NCBI GenBank assembly: GCA_002633025.1 | Contig: NMRB01000022.1 | Span: 446,892 to 510,891, forward strand | Direction of reading: 5' to 3' | DNA from: Notospermus geniculatus | Lineage: Eukaryota > Nemertea > Pilidiophora > Heteronemertea > Lineidae | DNA length: 64,000 nt | Part shown: in pieces, positions 1 through 16,405 of the stretch | Position numbering within the stretch: position 1 is the first letter of the stretch | Layout: every line of letters begins with the position of its first letter | Program-made: the position numbers and the translations under genes | The notes under the pieces: generated by a model | The model's input: the letters and a program-made list of their open reading frames with translations, nothing else | Database searches by the model: none | What the model was told of the DNA's origin: nothing

Positions 1-654
1 GGAAAGTTTTTTCCCCGATTCTTTTATTTCTTTCCTTTTCTTCGTGTAAAAATACACTGCAGCATTTCTAGCCAACACTTGCTTGACAATTCTTCCATCA
101 AACCCATTTGTTCTCGTTTTGTCCACCCTTTTCTGTTTGAGTGTTGTCAAGAGGGTCTTCTTTTTGGGAAAGTACAACTGTTCACGTGATATTGATGTGG
201 ATTTCACCAATTTCTTAAGCTTCTTTGTGTTCAGAAGATACTCATCCACTGGCAAACATTTCTTTGCTGCCACACTGGCGGCAATGTAATCACAGGTGAC
301 AAGACAATATCCCCGCCTGATTGCAGACTTCAGTAATTTGGTTGGTTTGCCATCAACAGTGGCTTGTGAGGCAAGAACGACATATGTTTTGCCAGACTCT
401 GATGGTATTTTGTCTTCAATAGAGCCACCATTAGACTCAATCAGCCTTGTCAACTGTGCTTTACCCTTGATTGTTCCAGCAGACAAGAAAATCTTGGAGG
501 CAAAAATGGGAACAGGGAGAGTAGATCCATCTGACACTGAGTTAACCGATTCCCTCTCTTCTGGTGCATCTGTATCAACCTCAGTTGGATTCTGCAGATC
601 ATGCAACCACTTTTTGTAGCACCGTATGGGCAGTTCTCTTGATATCTGTTGCAT
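1..654 (-). CDS. BRCT-domain protein, N-terminal part (runs off the window)
   Basis: Read on the minus strand, one frame stays open from an ATG at 654-652 to the window edge, giving 218 codons with no stop. An in-frame TGA lies about 40 bases upstream of this ATG, which supports it as the start. The protein opens MQQISRELPIRCYKKWLHDL, passes an acidic Ser-rich linker, then from about residue 45 to 140 looks like a BRCT domain: hydrophobic strand (VPIFASKIFLSAG), a glycine pair in LIESNGGSIEDK, a second strand (TYVVLAS), and LVTCDYIAASVAAKKCLPVDEYLL, where W is replaced by Y. A Lys-rich segment follows. BRCT domains bind phosphopeptides or DNA ends in the DNA-damage response. I do not recognise the specific family. 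The rest of the gene lies left of the window, and whether an intron interrupts it there is unknown. Confidence 0.6.
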   Translation of the reverse strand, partial: MQQISRELPIRCYKKWLHDLQNPTEVDTDAPEERESVNSVSDGSTLPVPIFASKIFLSAGTIKGKAQLTRLIESNGGSIEDKIPSESGKTYVVLASQATVDGKPTKLLKSAIRRGYCLVTCDYIAASVAAKKCLPVDEYLLNTKKLKKLVKSTSISREQLYFPKKKTLLTTLKQKRVDKTRTNGFDGRIVKQVLARNAAVYFYTKKRKEIKESGKKLS

Positions 655-1382
655 GATCCTTTTTCTTGTTGTGCAAAATTTCGTTCACCTGCTGGAGAAA
701 TACACCCTGTCTAATATTCTGTGTACAATTTGGTAGCCATGGCCATGTCAAACTTCTAACGAGGTAACAGATATTTACTAAAGACAGCACCTTCATAATT
801 ATGAGCATTCAAATTGTGCATCCATCTCCACTCACTGCTGTTGTTTCATTTTATTAATTATGGTGATTTCACAGCATGCTTCAGATTCTTGCGAATAGAT
901 GCACCGATGCTTTTGTTTTTGACCTGCGTCCCTTAACACCATTTATGTTTATTTGAAGGAGTGTATCAATGATTTCAGTTTCATATTGTCAGTGTAGGAT
1001 AATATTTGTTATTAATACCACAGTTTTCAGAAATCTTGTGGACCCTATGATTCTTTTCTTTTTTTATCTTTGTTTTTAATCATGCTTCACTGAGCTGTCA
1101 TATTTTCAAAGGGCACAATTGTCTTTCATCACCTTTCATGATCTAATCTTTCATCTTCTTTTCTTGATACTCTACCCATCTTCAGCAGCTAATATCTGCT
1201 TCTGCCATCGCAATTTTTCTTTCAGTCTGCTCTCTCTTTCCCTCTAGAATGTGTATTCTTCCTTCTAACCATTCTTTCTGTCTTTCTTTCCATATTTCCT
1301 CTCACCCACTAACACCTCCATACTACTCATCTGCTGATTGCACTTGCTTTGACCAATCAGGGGTAAATGTGGACAGAGTGGT
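655..1382. promoter_or_regulatory. Divergent intergenic region between the BRCT gene and the 208-aa gene
   Basis: About 730 bases separate two starts that point away from each other, so the stretch probably holds promoters or 5' UTRs for both. A CCAAT-box-like GACCAATCAG is at 1351-1360, just ahead of the plus-strand start; the same bases could be a splice acceptor (CAG). On the minus strand a good acceptor (TTTCTCCAGCAG) lies around 680-691, so the BRCT gene may have an untranslated first exon here. No other coding sequence seen. Confidence 0.35.
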
Positions 1383-3224
1383 ATGAACTTTCAAAATGCC
1401 CTTGCCAAGCGTCAGATAGCAAGGTTAAAAAAGAACGCAGCTAACAAAGCCTACATGGTCCACTTTGGGTCCAAACTAAAAACCTCGTAAGTAATGTTGG
1501 AAAAGCACTGGCCTGAGCCTTCAGCGATGACAGAGAAGGTTGTGGTCAGTCCCCTTGCAACCTGTGGGAGTCGTTTGCATTGCTTCTTACTGCATCCATT
1601 GCTTTGCCCTATAGACCTTGGGATTTTATAAGAGAATCGAGCAGTCTTTTCACAAAAAAAATCAATTTCAGACCAGTTGTGAAGCCAGTCCCAGAGATTT
1701 GTTAACGATTAATTGATTTTGACAATATTGTTTTGTTGATTTTGTCTTCATAACAACCATTTGACTCACAAGTTATAACCACAATAACTGTTGTGTAAAT
1801 GCACAATCCTGGCACTTGCCTATCGAACAATGTCTTTGGTCAATGTGATTGCACTTTCACCTGACAGAAATACATGCGCACTGAAAATAATTTGCACTTA
1901 AAAATGTTGATCTTTGGTGTTAAACTCTACATGATAAAGTGTTTTTCACATTGAAGTGGCCAAAGGTACTTAGTTGAACTCAGGAATGTGACCAGATCAC
2001 ATTTACCAAGAGGTAGTGGTGTTGCACAACACTGACTTGAAAACAGATTATAGCTCTTTCATGGTGTCGGCCAAAGCTGGTCAGTCATGACACTGGCGGC
2101 CGAGTGTTGTGTAACATTATTATTTGTGATCATGTCATTGCAGTTTAGTAACAAGAGGTCAGCCAAGTACCTTTGGCCAGTTCAATGTGAAAAACACTTT
2201 ACAGGGTGTTTACTTGTGGCTTTTTTGCAAAATTTTTGAAGCGAATCTAGGGTAAGTACGGTATCACTTTATGTCAGTCTTTACTCCTAGTCCTATATTC
2301 CTATGGTTTCAGTTTTGGTGGCCCTGCTGATGCTGATATCTATGCCACCAATCGTTCCTGCGGAGGCAATCACACAATGACCTACCCTCACAGGAGGATC
2401 ACAAGACTCACTCAGTTGGCGTAAGTTAGGCATTCAGACTCAAATTTTTCAAAAATCACCATCTCATGTGGAAGATAGTCAATGCCATGATGCAGTTTTC
2501 ATGGCATAACACCGGTACATGTAATTCGTAATCATGACAGAAGAGTCTAGAGATGCACAAAGATGAAAGTCGCCAAAGAAGCGTAAGATCACGTTAAAAA
2601 ATCTTCTTTTCTCCTTTTCAGGACCCTGTTCCAAGAAGAAGAGGGATTGCCTGCTGCATTCAAGTAAGTAAAATTCTCACCCAAATGAAAACTCAAAGGT
2701 CTTTTTTCTCCGTGTCGAGTTAGTACCACTCAGTTCTCACTTCAAAGGTGGATTTCTTTCAATCGCAATTTTGCAATTTCAATGTTATGCATTATGCTCT
2801 AACTTTTTATCAAGCAAGCACAGTTAAATGTGTGATTTCTACCTTTTGAAGGGAGGAGCAAGATATCCTTGGTGCTGATGGCCATATATATAAAGGTCGC
2901 ATTGATGATAACATCACCAAGTTCCCAGCAGTGTCCAATGGTCAAGTTACAGTTATCAGACCGATGTCTCCACAGTATGGGAAATCTCGCCCTACAGTTA
3001 CACCAAATACTGGAGGAAGACCAGATACTTCACCAGTTAGGCCAACATCATCCCGTGCAAGTTTAAAGGGACGTCCAGTGTCAGTAGCACGTCCCCAGTC
3101 GGCAAGAGGATCAAGTCCTGGAATCGCTATTGTTACCACACCTCCAAGGCAGGCCTCGCCAGTCCCTCCTCCAAGCTCTGAGATCCATGATGATGCTCCT
3201 GATGACTCGGCACAAGAAGAATAA
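1383..3224 (+). CDS. Unrecognised 208-residue protein with a Pro/Ser-rich tail (4 exons)
   Basis: Four exons join in frame: 1383-1486, 2313-2420, 2622-2663 and 2852-3224. All three introns have GT..AG ends and interrupt the codon after its second base, and the reconstructed frame has no stop, so the model is internally consistent. The N-terminal half is basic and compact ([20 protein letters not shown], then [20 protein letters not shown]). The C-terminal half is low-complexity, rich in P, S, R and T ([18 protein letters not shown]), and ends acidic ([11 protein letters not shown]). No catalytic motif, signal peptide or membrane segment is visible. The ATG at 1383 is chosen because it opens the first good exon, but the frame stays open back to a possible acceptor at 1360, so an earlier exon could exist. 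I do not recognise the family. The tail style resembles cytoskeletal or ciliary accessory proteins, which is only an impression. Confidence 0.72.
1937..2199. mobile_element. TA-flanked inverted-repeat element in intron 1 of the 208-aa gene
   Basis: The ends AAGTGTTTTTCACATTGAAG and the reverse complement of GTTCAATGTGAAAAACACTT pair with one mismatch, and the pairing continues inwards over GGCCAAAGGTACTT. TA flanks both sides (1935-1936 and 2200-2201), the target duplication expected of Tc1/mariner-type elements. 263 bp with no ORF, so a non-autonomous MITE. Confidence 0.7.
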
Positions 3225-3359
3225 GAAGCAATTTAGTTTATGTTTGTAACTTCATTTGGAAAGAATGACTTTTATAAATTTTAAAGTTGAAGAATCCCTC
3301 ATAGTGTGAAATGTATAACTTGGGACATCATTAAGACAAGAATTGGATGTATGAAATAT

Positions 3360-3365
3360 AATAAA
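3360..3365 (+). terminator. Probable polyadenylation signal of the 208-aa gene
   Basis: AATAAA lies 136 bases after the stop codon, in an AT-rich 3' region with no earlier copy noticed. Confidence 0.45.
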
Positions 3366-3700
3366 GTACAGACAACTTGTAGTTAGTTAGTACGATGTCA
3401 ACAGGACTAAGCCCAGTTACTGTGGGATGTCTTGATTAGCTACATCATAGATGTAGAATTGCACTACCGGTACATACAATATGATTTCCAGTTCTATCAT
3501 AAGTCATTGTAGTTAAGACCGCCACCACCTCATAGGTGGCGGTCTTCATTGGTTTTACTGAGTTTCTCTGAATGTCTGTGACCAACATTTGGTTTCCAAT
3601 CGATAAAAAGCAAAGTAAGCGACGCATCAGCTTTGGACTTACAGGATATCTAGATCAATATAAAACACAGGTTAAGTTCGTTAACTGGCCCAATCCGTAA

Positions 3701-4260
3701 GGGATCGTCTCCAAATTGTTTTCGTTTCAAACGCGTTTCAAACGTATGTCAATATCGTTTGAAAATCGTTTGAAATTTTTATACTCCAACGAAACTGAAG
3801 TGATTTTCCAACGATTTTCCAAACGGTTTTGAAACGAATTCTCCCCAAATGAAAACCAAATGGAAAGTACCAAACGAATTCCACAACGAAGTGCAAACGT
3901 TTTTGTTCCCAACGAAAATGGAACGTTTCATGCACCGAATGAAATTCAAACGTTTTTAGCGCCGATCTGAATGCAAAATGTTTTCATGTCAAATGAAATA
4001 CAAATGTTTCTTGTGCTTGGAAGAAAACGTTGTTCGTTTGAAACGCATTGGAACGTTTGTCTCGCTCGACAAAATTCTAAAACGTTTCTCTGAAGAAATC
4101 AAACGAATATTTCGTTCGAAATTGCAACGAAAATGCGGGCCATGTCAAACGTTTTTCAAGCAGTTCTCAAACGAATTTTTTCGTTTCAATTTCGTTTATG
4201 AAAAGTCGTTTTAAATTCGTTTAAACGAATTCCACATGTTTGTATTTTGGAGACGATCCC
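3701..4260. mobile_element. PIF/Harbinger-like MITE filled with CGTTTGAA-type repeats
   Basis: Perfect terminal inverted repeats GGGATCGTCTCCAAA / TTTGGAGACGATCCC bound a 560 bp unit, and TAA is duplicated on both sides (3698-3700, 4261-4263). A 3-bp TWA duplication and ends beginning GG fit PIF/Harbinger elements. The interior is built from many short variants of CGTTTGAAA, AACGAATTC and CAAACGTTT in both orientations, so short open frames here on both strands are by-products. No transposase is present. Confidence 0.78.
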
Positions 4261-4263
4261 TAA

Positions 4264-6705
4264 TCATTTGATGGGTTTTTTGCGACTTTATCGCCTAAAA
4301 ACAGCTCGCTGGTGTGGGAATCCGACTGTCGAAACCTCTGCTTGTGTCCAGTGGCGGTCTTCAAATTGGCTGCAAAGCCAATTTCTAGTTTCATTTTAGC
4401 ATACCCACCTACAAATTTTCATATGTGCCTTTCAAAGTTATGGTAATCCAGGGTGTCAAAATGTGTCATTTCTTGGAGGCAATGGCTTACTGCAGGGTTT
4501 ATTTGTGGCCTTATTCCTCTACATTCCTGAGGCCATTCTTATTACTGAATGGCTTACTCCTTAATGCTGTAGATTTATTTAGACATCCATAGATGCTGTT
4601 GGAATTAATTTTCCTCTCTTCTCTATTTGCATGCAGTTGCACTTTTTAATACGAACAAAGCATAATACTGAATTTTGCATCTCCTACAAACTTGGAAGGT
4701 GTTTTTATTGGGTTGTGATGTAACTATGTACATGTATGCCCTGATGGCATACACTACATCCGTGAGCATCTTAAGTGATTGGCCTCAGATTATACTCAGT
4801 CAAAATCTAAGTATTATCTGCATTTTGCATTATGCGTTCTGCATTATGAACAAGATTCTGTACTGCTGAATGTGCCTTTGTTACAAACTGTTGAGTCTAT
4901 TTATCTGGCTTTTGGCCCAGAATTCATCTTTGTATGATATTGTGAGTTCAGAGTTTCCTCGGAAAGCCTTCGTCCAACGTCTTATGACCTTGGAATACTT
5001 GAAATCAATCGGTGATCAATCCTAAGGGGTTTAAAGGAGCACGGTATTGGATCTCAAATGCATTGTTTGACTGCCGACATAGAGGGAGCCACCTAGCGGC
5101 AGTAAGACGAAATACAAAAATGCATTACAAAATGTATGTAGTAAACCAGGTCAATTTGCCAACAATGTCGTTAGTCCCTGGGTTGGAGAGTGGCGCGGTG
5201 GTGCCGGCTGTCGAGAAAAGTGGCAATACCGTGGTCCTTTAAATCTCACAGTGACTAATTCTGGTTGATTAGTACCCCAGTGTCCTTTTCATTATCCTGG
5301 AGTTTATGCATCATCAGTGAAAAAGATGCTCTTCAACTTATTTTGGGTTTTATATGGTGTTATATATTCATGATTCCGTCCAACCTAAACAAAAAATATC
5401 ATTTGAGTATTTTCGTACTTTCATACTCTTATTCTTCCTTATTATTATGTAATATATATATTAGTGCAATTTTGCCCTTAGGTTTAGCAGATTAGTCATG
5501 ATTTACAATTGGAAGGGGTTTCTGCGGAGATATCCTGCAGGAAATACAATGCTGCTCTCAGCCAAGTGAACTAAAAATGATATTTTTACTATTCATTACA
5601 TGTAGCTGTCAGATGATTTTATTGATTGCAATGAGTTTAACAATAATTCAAGAGGTCAGAACTCTTAATATTTTTGGTGTTTGAGGACCTGATGCATCTG
5701 GGAGGGGTGAGGTTTCACACAGGGACCCTTGTTAATCTGATAATCATTTGTTTTTCTGATTTCATTCAGCTGATTTTGTTTTGTTATGAGATTTGAACAA
5801 ATTTCCGTCCATTGCTGGCTGCCGTCAACTCCACAGTCAACATCCTTGGTGTTGACCCTCACTTCAGAATAGCTTCCCCAGAGTCTGTTCCAAATGGGCA
5901 AGTCGGATAGAAAAGGCATTCTCCTTATTTCCATTTCATTGTGAATTCCATAAATATACCATAATGAAAGAGTCGGTACCGCAGAATGACTGCACTGGAT
6001 GGGAGACAATGCTGTTGAAGGAAGTTTTTAGTCCTTGTGGAGTTCAAGGTGTGCCAGTGTTCAAGGTTGTGTAATATACCACTGCTGTTATTTGCATGTA
6101 TTATTGATCTGTGATATTCAAATCATATAATAGTGCTTTGTAAAATAAACACTATTTTAAAAAGATTTCCATCCCGTTTTCTTTTACTGTGAATGTTGTT
6201 TATCAAGCACTCTGGGAGTTTGCTTTATGAGTGGGGGCAACTGGCACTAAATTTCAGAGACCCAGCTAATATGAGAGTGTCTTGGGCAACTGAGGGCCTT
6301 TCAGTGTAACAATACTCAGAAGATGGCAGAAACGTGGGCTGAAACTTGGTGTGCAGCAAGTCATATTGTCCCTTTAACCTGCAGGTGGCAGCACCTCGGA
6401 ACAGTGTGATTCACACTTATGACATGTTTCGTGTACATCTAAACCTATGCCCAGACGGTAGAGGCTGTTGGGTATGGCCTGGACCTGGCTGTAGGCCTAC
6501 AAGTTGTGACATCTCATATTTATACCACCGGTGGTGTGGGCCCGCCCCAAATTTCAACCATTAGGCCTACCCTTGTTGCAGGCCGGGTCTGTCTATATCC
6601 ACACCTTGACCTGGTAACAGAGAGGCCTTGTTGGAAAAACTGCTGATGATTTTTTACTCTTCTGCCACATGCGGCCACCGTCACGCGCCTAGCTCTCAGG
6701 TCAGC
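4264..6705. other. Intergenic stretch without a supported gene
   Basis: AT-rich sequence with scattered short open frames on both strands. The longest is a 114-codon minus-strand frame at 5665-6009 with no recognisable domain and no convincing splice context. I see no RNA gene and no clear repeat boundary. Confidence 0.4.
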
Positions 6706-6712
6706 ATGTAAT

Positions 6713-6856
6713 CACAGGAATATGTATCGTTGAAGCAGAAGGGTCCCAAAGGGACCCTTACTGACAACACTATATTACAGACTGTAATAGGCCTATAAGT
6801 GTTGTCAGTAAGGGTCCCTTTGGGACCCTTCTGCTTCAACGATACATATTCCTGTG
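6713..6856. mobile_element. 144-bp near-perfect palindromic MITE with a 7-bp target duplication
   Basis: The left arm starts CACAGGAATATGTATCGTTG and continues about 60 bases; the right arm is its reverse complement with essentially no mismatch. The loop is only about 28 bases and itself contains TATTACAG / CTGTAATA. ATGTAAT is duplicated exactly at 6706-6712 and 6857-6863. As RNA the unit would fold into one long hairpin. No coding capacity. The superfamily is unclear from the 7-bp duplication. Confidence 0.8.
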
Positions 6857-6933
6857 ATGTAATCTTCCCGTCCCATCATCGCCGCCCCTCCCGTAACCAC
6901 GTGATCCACCTGATTGAATTCGCGCCACTTTCT

Positions 6934-7010
6934 GTTTCCCCGGCAACGGTGTCACGTGACTTACGATCGTAGCTTCAAAATGGCGAACGTGGTGACATTT
7001 CCTCACAAGG
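6934..7010 (+). promoter_or_regulatory. Candidate promoter: RFX X-box, E-box and YY1-like motif
   Basis: GTTTCCCCGGCAAC at 6934-6947 fits the RFX X-box pattern GTTNCC-N2-GGNAAC. Four bases later GTCACGTGAC (6951-6960) is a palindromic E-box, and AAAATGGCG (6978-6986) resembles a YY1 site at a transcription start. A splice donor (CACAAG|GTGATA) follows at about 7011. This could be the promoter and untranslated first exon of the PP1 gene 2 kb downstream, or of an unseen transcript. Motif matches only. Confidence 0.4.
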
Positions 7011-7287
7011 TGATAATCATTCACATGTAAATTAGGCCGTAAATCGTTATTGTAAGTAGACATCGGATTTATGTCGTGCGTTTGATAGTATTTAAAGCGC
7101 GAAATATGACCTATTGAATTGATTTCATTGGTTTAGTCACGCTCAGTATCAGCTAGCACTTCCACTGTACAATACAAGTGAAAGTGCTAAATTTAGTGAG
7201 TGGGGCAGTCCACTAATGGTGACATAATATGCCATATGCCTTTGTAATGTCTGTCATTGCTTAAAAGATGATGAGGTAAGCATTATG

Positions 7288-7402
7288 CCCTGTCTCGTCC
7301 ACTTGGCCCGCGGATCACCAGTTGATTCCCCGCGAGGGTCACCGCGAGCATAGATCTACTCCCGGTGACTCGCGGGGGTTCGCGGGCCAAGTGGAGACAG
7401 GG
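7288..7402. repeat. GC-rich hairpin repeat
   Basis: CCCTGTCTCGTCCACTTGGC at the left pairs with GCCAAGTGGAGACAGGG at the right, and the inner bases (CCCGCGAGGGTCACC / GGTGACTCGCGGGG) pair as well, so almost the whole 115 bp folds. No target duplication seen. Confidence 0.65.
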
Positions 7403-7436
7403 TTTTTGTCTTGGTCGTTTGCTGTGTCGTTTTAGG

Positions 7437-7995
7437 CCTAGGTAACTACCGGTGTAACATCTGCCAGTGTTCCCCATCAGTGTGTGTTCCCCTCCTATTG
7501 TCTGACGAATAAGCGGCGACTTGACAATAGAGGACACACAGAGCACAGGAACTTGTACCGTTAATTACGGGGGTCCTACCCCCTATATATATAATACAGA
7601 CATATATAGGGGGTAGGACCCCCGTAATAGGGAACCCCGATCACGCAGACCACGCGAGAATATACGCGTGGTTTTGAACTGATAGTACACCAATGCCACC
7701 TATTATTCATGACGATTCAAGGTGTGATTGGTCGTGCTTGGTGAACCGCATCTCTCGAACAATGGGCCTAGGTCAACGCTAGGTGTCTCGTCTGCTCTAT
7801 CAGTAGTCATCACGTGACCAATTGGCGCTCCCCATTAACGGTACAAGTTCCTGTGCACAGAGAAACATGTCGATCTATCTGCCAGCGTTTCCCAAACAAC
7901 AGGGAGGACACACTCACGCACAGGAACACTGGCAGATATAACACCTGTAGCCTACCTTGGAGGAATTGTAGTACCGGTATAATTCCTCCAAGCCT
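7437..7995. repeat. Imperfect large inverted repeat (fold-back element)
   Basis: The left arm (about 7437-7563) contains ATCTGCCAGTGTTCC and later GCACAGGAACTTGTACCGTT. The right arm (about 7832-7995) contains their reverse complements, AACGGTACAAGTTCCTGTGC and GGAACACTGGCAGAT. Arms have diverged and carry different small indels. A second, independent hairpin (7564-7628) lies just inside the left arm, and CTTGGAGGAATT / AATTCCTCCAAG forms another at about 7959-7992. The boundaries are approximate. Confidence 0.5.
7564..7628. repeat. 65-bp hairpin inside the larger fold-back
   Basis: ATTACGGGGGTCCTACCCCC and its exact reverse complement flank a short AT-rich loop. No ORF. Confidence 0.7.
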
Positions 7996-8966
7996 GTAGG
8001 CCTACGGAGTGACAACCACCTACTCTACCGCTACTAGTTGAGAGAGGAACATGTCGCCTGCTGATAGCTATAGGATAGGCCCTAACATCCTTTCCATCAG
8101 CCCTTTGGCTTGTAATGTTGGCTCAACTCTGGTTCATTCCTTAGGCCTACAGTTATAGAACCAACACGATTTACATCATATAGGCCTACATATTGTAGCT
8201 GTGTGTGATTTCTCGTCTGTGTTTTTTGTGTCTTTAAAAAAACTGAAGGAGGTCAGAATGATTGTCAATCTTTTTTTGTTGCCTGGTACTAAAATTTCAT
8301 TTCTGCAGGTAGGTGAACCGCAATTAAAAAGAATCATTTCTCACCAAGTTCAAAACCTATTTATCCAAAATCTTTACTGAACACCAGTATTGTCCATTAA
8401 AATTTGTTTTTGTCATGGACTTAGACATTATTCGAGTTAACTCAAATGGTTGGTTCAGCATGTTGCTCTCAACCAGCCATGCCAGTGTCAATATTTTCAA
8501 TTGGATTTAGCTGGTCTCTCTACTATTGAAAAGTGTTGGTGAATTCGATGTCTGTACATTACTCCAGCATTTTGCCGCATTCTGGGGAGTCCATTTTACC
8601 ATGTACTTTCATACTCTGTGCTGTGTCTTGAAAAGTTGTGAGGCAATCTGAGACTCGAGTGTCATCGATGATACAAAGTCTTTTGGCCAAAAGTATTTGT
8701 CAATGTGAATGAACATCAAGAATTCCCAACTCTGATTTTCTCTCAAGTAGGTAAATACAGTGTAAGCCTACTTGTGCTACAGGTACCCGATTTTGATTTA
8801 TGGATGATTGTATACTCAACCAAGTTTTATTTGTCAGTTTGGGTTGTGTGCCAAAGTAATGGTTGTCTTTCCTTCCAATGAGGTCAAATCTGTTTTTTTC
8901 TTGGCAGATGATTTGAAAGTTTCTGCACCGCTTTGCCATTCTCTTGACAAAAGTGCTGTGATCCAA

Positions 8967-14144
<5,178 letters not shown>

Positions 14145-15400
14145 AAGTACCGTATGTAATCAAGCAGTTCAATGAATCTCACTCGGCATCTGACCTCATC
14201 GGACCCAAAAAACTACTAAGAGACAAAATGAGTGCATTGTCCTGGTGTCAGCATCTTCGAACGAATCTTGTTTTTGTAGTATTTTACATTGGTATGACAT
14301 AAAATCGTCAGACGTGGATGCATTCAGGTTTCTTGTCAGTATTCCACTAAAGTATTTTTGAAACTGTAGCCATTGCCTCCATTTATAACTGGTTGTTATT
14401 TGTTGAGTCTGAAATGAAAGACTAATGAATAGTCACTGGTGTCATGAACTTGCCCTATATCTCATAAATCTTATTTCGGTACAGTACCGGTATATCGATA
14501 TGGCAGATGTACATGTAAATGTATCTAGTGTTTGAAGTACCGGTAGGTGTTGCTGTCCCTGAGAGGATCAGAGTTTCTTGATTCATGCAAAGAATTACAG
14601 AGATTATGACTGTCCGTAGTACAATGTTAATGGATTGAAATTGATAAGAGATGTGTTGTCTCAGAAAAGCTTGGAAACAAGTCTGTCCGTAAAATTGCTG
14701 TTGGTGGTAACATGGAAATTATATACCAGTACATGTAAATTTGTTGTGTTCATAACTGGTATAAATGTTAATGATTGTTCTCTTTTGTGGATCTTCGATG
14801 TACATGTACATTTAATGTACATTGTATATTAATAGTCATTACCGGTAGTCATGTCTATCTGTAAATTTTTTCTGCAACTTGGGGCTTAAAGCCCCACAGT
14901 ATTGAATTTTACGATATTTTCAAAAAGTTAGGAGAGTGCACATAGAGGTCCCATAGCCTCGTGAAGGTCCCCAGAATGCTTGCCTGATACGCACTTCGCA
15001 GAATCAAGGCCTAGTTTTCAGCACGCATTGGAAAAAACTGCAGGGAGAGCTCTAATGTATTCTGACAGAGCGTAGTACATTTTACACTACGCTGACGTCG
15101 TACGAGAATCGTGGCGATGATTTGCGTTTATCACATTCAATACAGTGGGGCTTTAACTTTTTCTGATGACGATCTGATACCGGTAATCTGATTTGACTGT
15201 GTTAAGAGATAAGTATAAAAGAAGAAGTATAAAACCGTCGACATTGACCATTTTGCATCACTTCGGACATAATGCTGCATTTTATGCCATGATTTTGGAT
15301 TACTAATGAGAAATGCTTTGAAAATGTTTCCGTGTGGAGAGACCCTGTGTATTTCATTCAGTTACCCTTTAATGCCTCATCACATTCAACTCCACCCTAA

Positions 15401-15529
15401 GGCTTCCTTTACATAGAAGTATACGGTATACGAAAATGCCGGTTAACAAGGCTTCCCGAGGATTCACGACTGTGAAGCCATTGTTAACTGGCATTTTTAT
15501 ATACTGTATACTTCTATGTAAAGGAAGCC
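15401..15529. mobile_element. 129-bp PIF/Harbinger-like palindromic MITE
   Basis: GGCTTCCTTTACATAGAAGT and its exact inverted copy form long arms that extend over TATAC and GTTAAC. TAA is duplicated at 15398-15400 and 15530-15532. No ORF. Confidence 0.8.
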
Positions 15530-16398
15530 TAAGGGATGTGTTGTGTATTTACTACCAGTGAACTGAAATGTTTTAATAGTGTCCTCGGGATCGATGGTGA
15601 TCAGACAGCAAAGGGTCAGTCTTTAGTTGTTTATTGCAGTCTATATTTACTGTCTACCTCTCATTGAGTGTTTAGTTATGTATTCAACGGATACTGAGTG
15701 CAATATCTTTATCTATGTTAACTTCATTGATGCCTAAATCAAACTGAGATTACATGTATGTATATCAATCAAATCTGCCATTAGCATTTTCAACTTGCAC
15801 AGCATTTACGCAATCGAAGAGTATAACTATTTCGTAGTACCGGGTAATCACTTGAGTGAGGCTCTAGTACAATTCGTCCCTGGACAACTCATCCGCGGAC
15901 AATTCGTCCCCATGGACAATTTGTCCCCAGAATTTCATCCCTGGACAACTCGTCCCATGGGACAATTCGTCCCCATGGACAATTCATCCCGAGACAATTC
16001 GTCCCATGTTAGAATTCGTCCCTTGAATTCGTCCCCGCACATGTACATGTACGTGTATATTTATTAAATTCACTAAGCATAAAACAGAATTTGTATGAAA
16101 TTAGATCTTTATATTTTTTGAATTTGATGGGGATCAAATCTGAATGGATTGAAACCAAAAGAAACTTCAGGTTGTTATGTGGACTAAAGAGTCCCAGCTT
16201 CAGCTGTAGCCTTCAGACCCCCCTAAATCTAACCAATCCATTCTGGATGGATTCAAACCAAAGGATGTTCCCCCAAGACTAAAGTGTCCTGGCTTCAGCC
16301 TCTTTCTTCAGACTCCCCCCCCCCAAAAAAAAAAAACTACCCAATTCTGATTCCGGATGGATTGAGAAAAAAAAGATGTATACCCAAAGATTAAAGAA

Positions 16399-16399
16399 N
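16399..16399. other. Single ambiguous base, possible contig join
   Basis: An isolated N, seven bases before the start of a transposon. The other two isolated Ns in the window also lie at sequence discontinuities or simple repeats, so it may mark a join rather than a low-quality call. Confidence 0.4.
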
Positions 16400-16405
16400 A
16401 CATAA

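Noticed and set aside
3727-4214. Several open frames on both strands around 3727-4214
   Set aside because: All lie inside the motif-filled MITE, and their Phe/Lys/Arg-rich content follows from CGTTTGAA repeats.
5665-6009. 114-codon minus-strand frame
   Set aside because: No domain, no homology I recognise, no splice partners, and its length is within chance for AT-rich noncoding DNA of this size.
6978-7029. ATGGCGAACGTGG as a coding start for PP1
   Set aside because: Splicing it to the first PP1 exon at 8908 gives an early stop (ATGATTTGA), so it can only be untranslated or an upstream frame.
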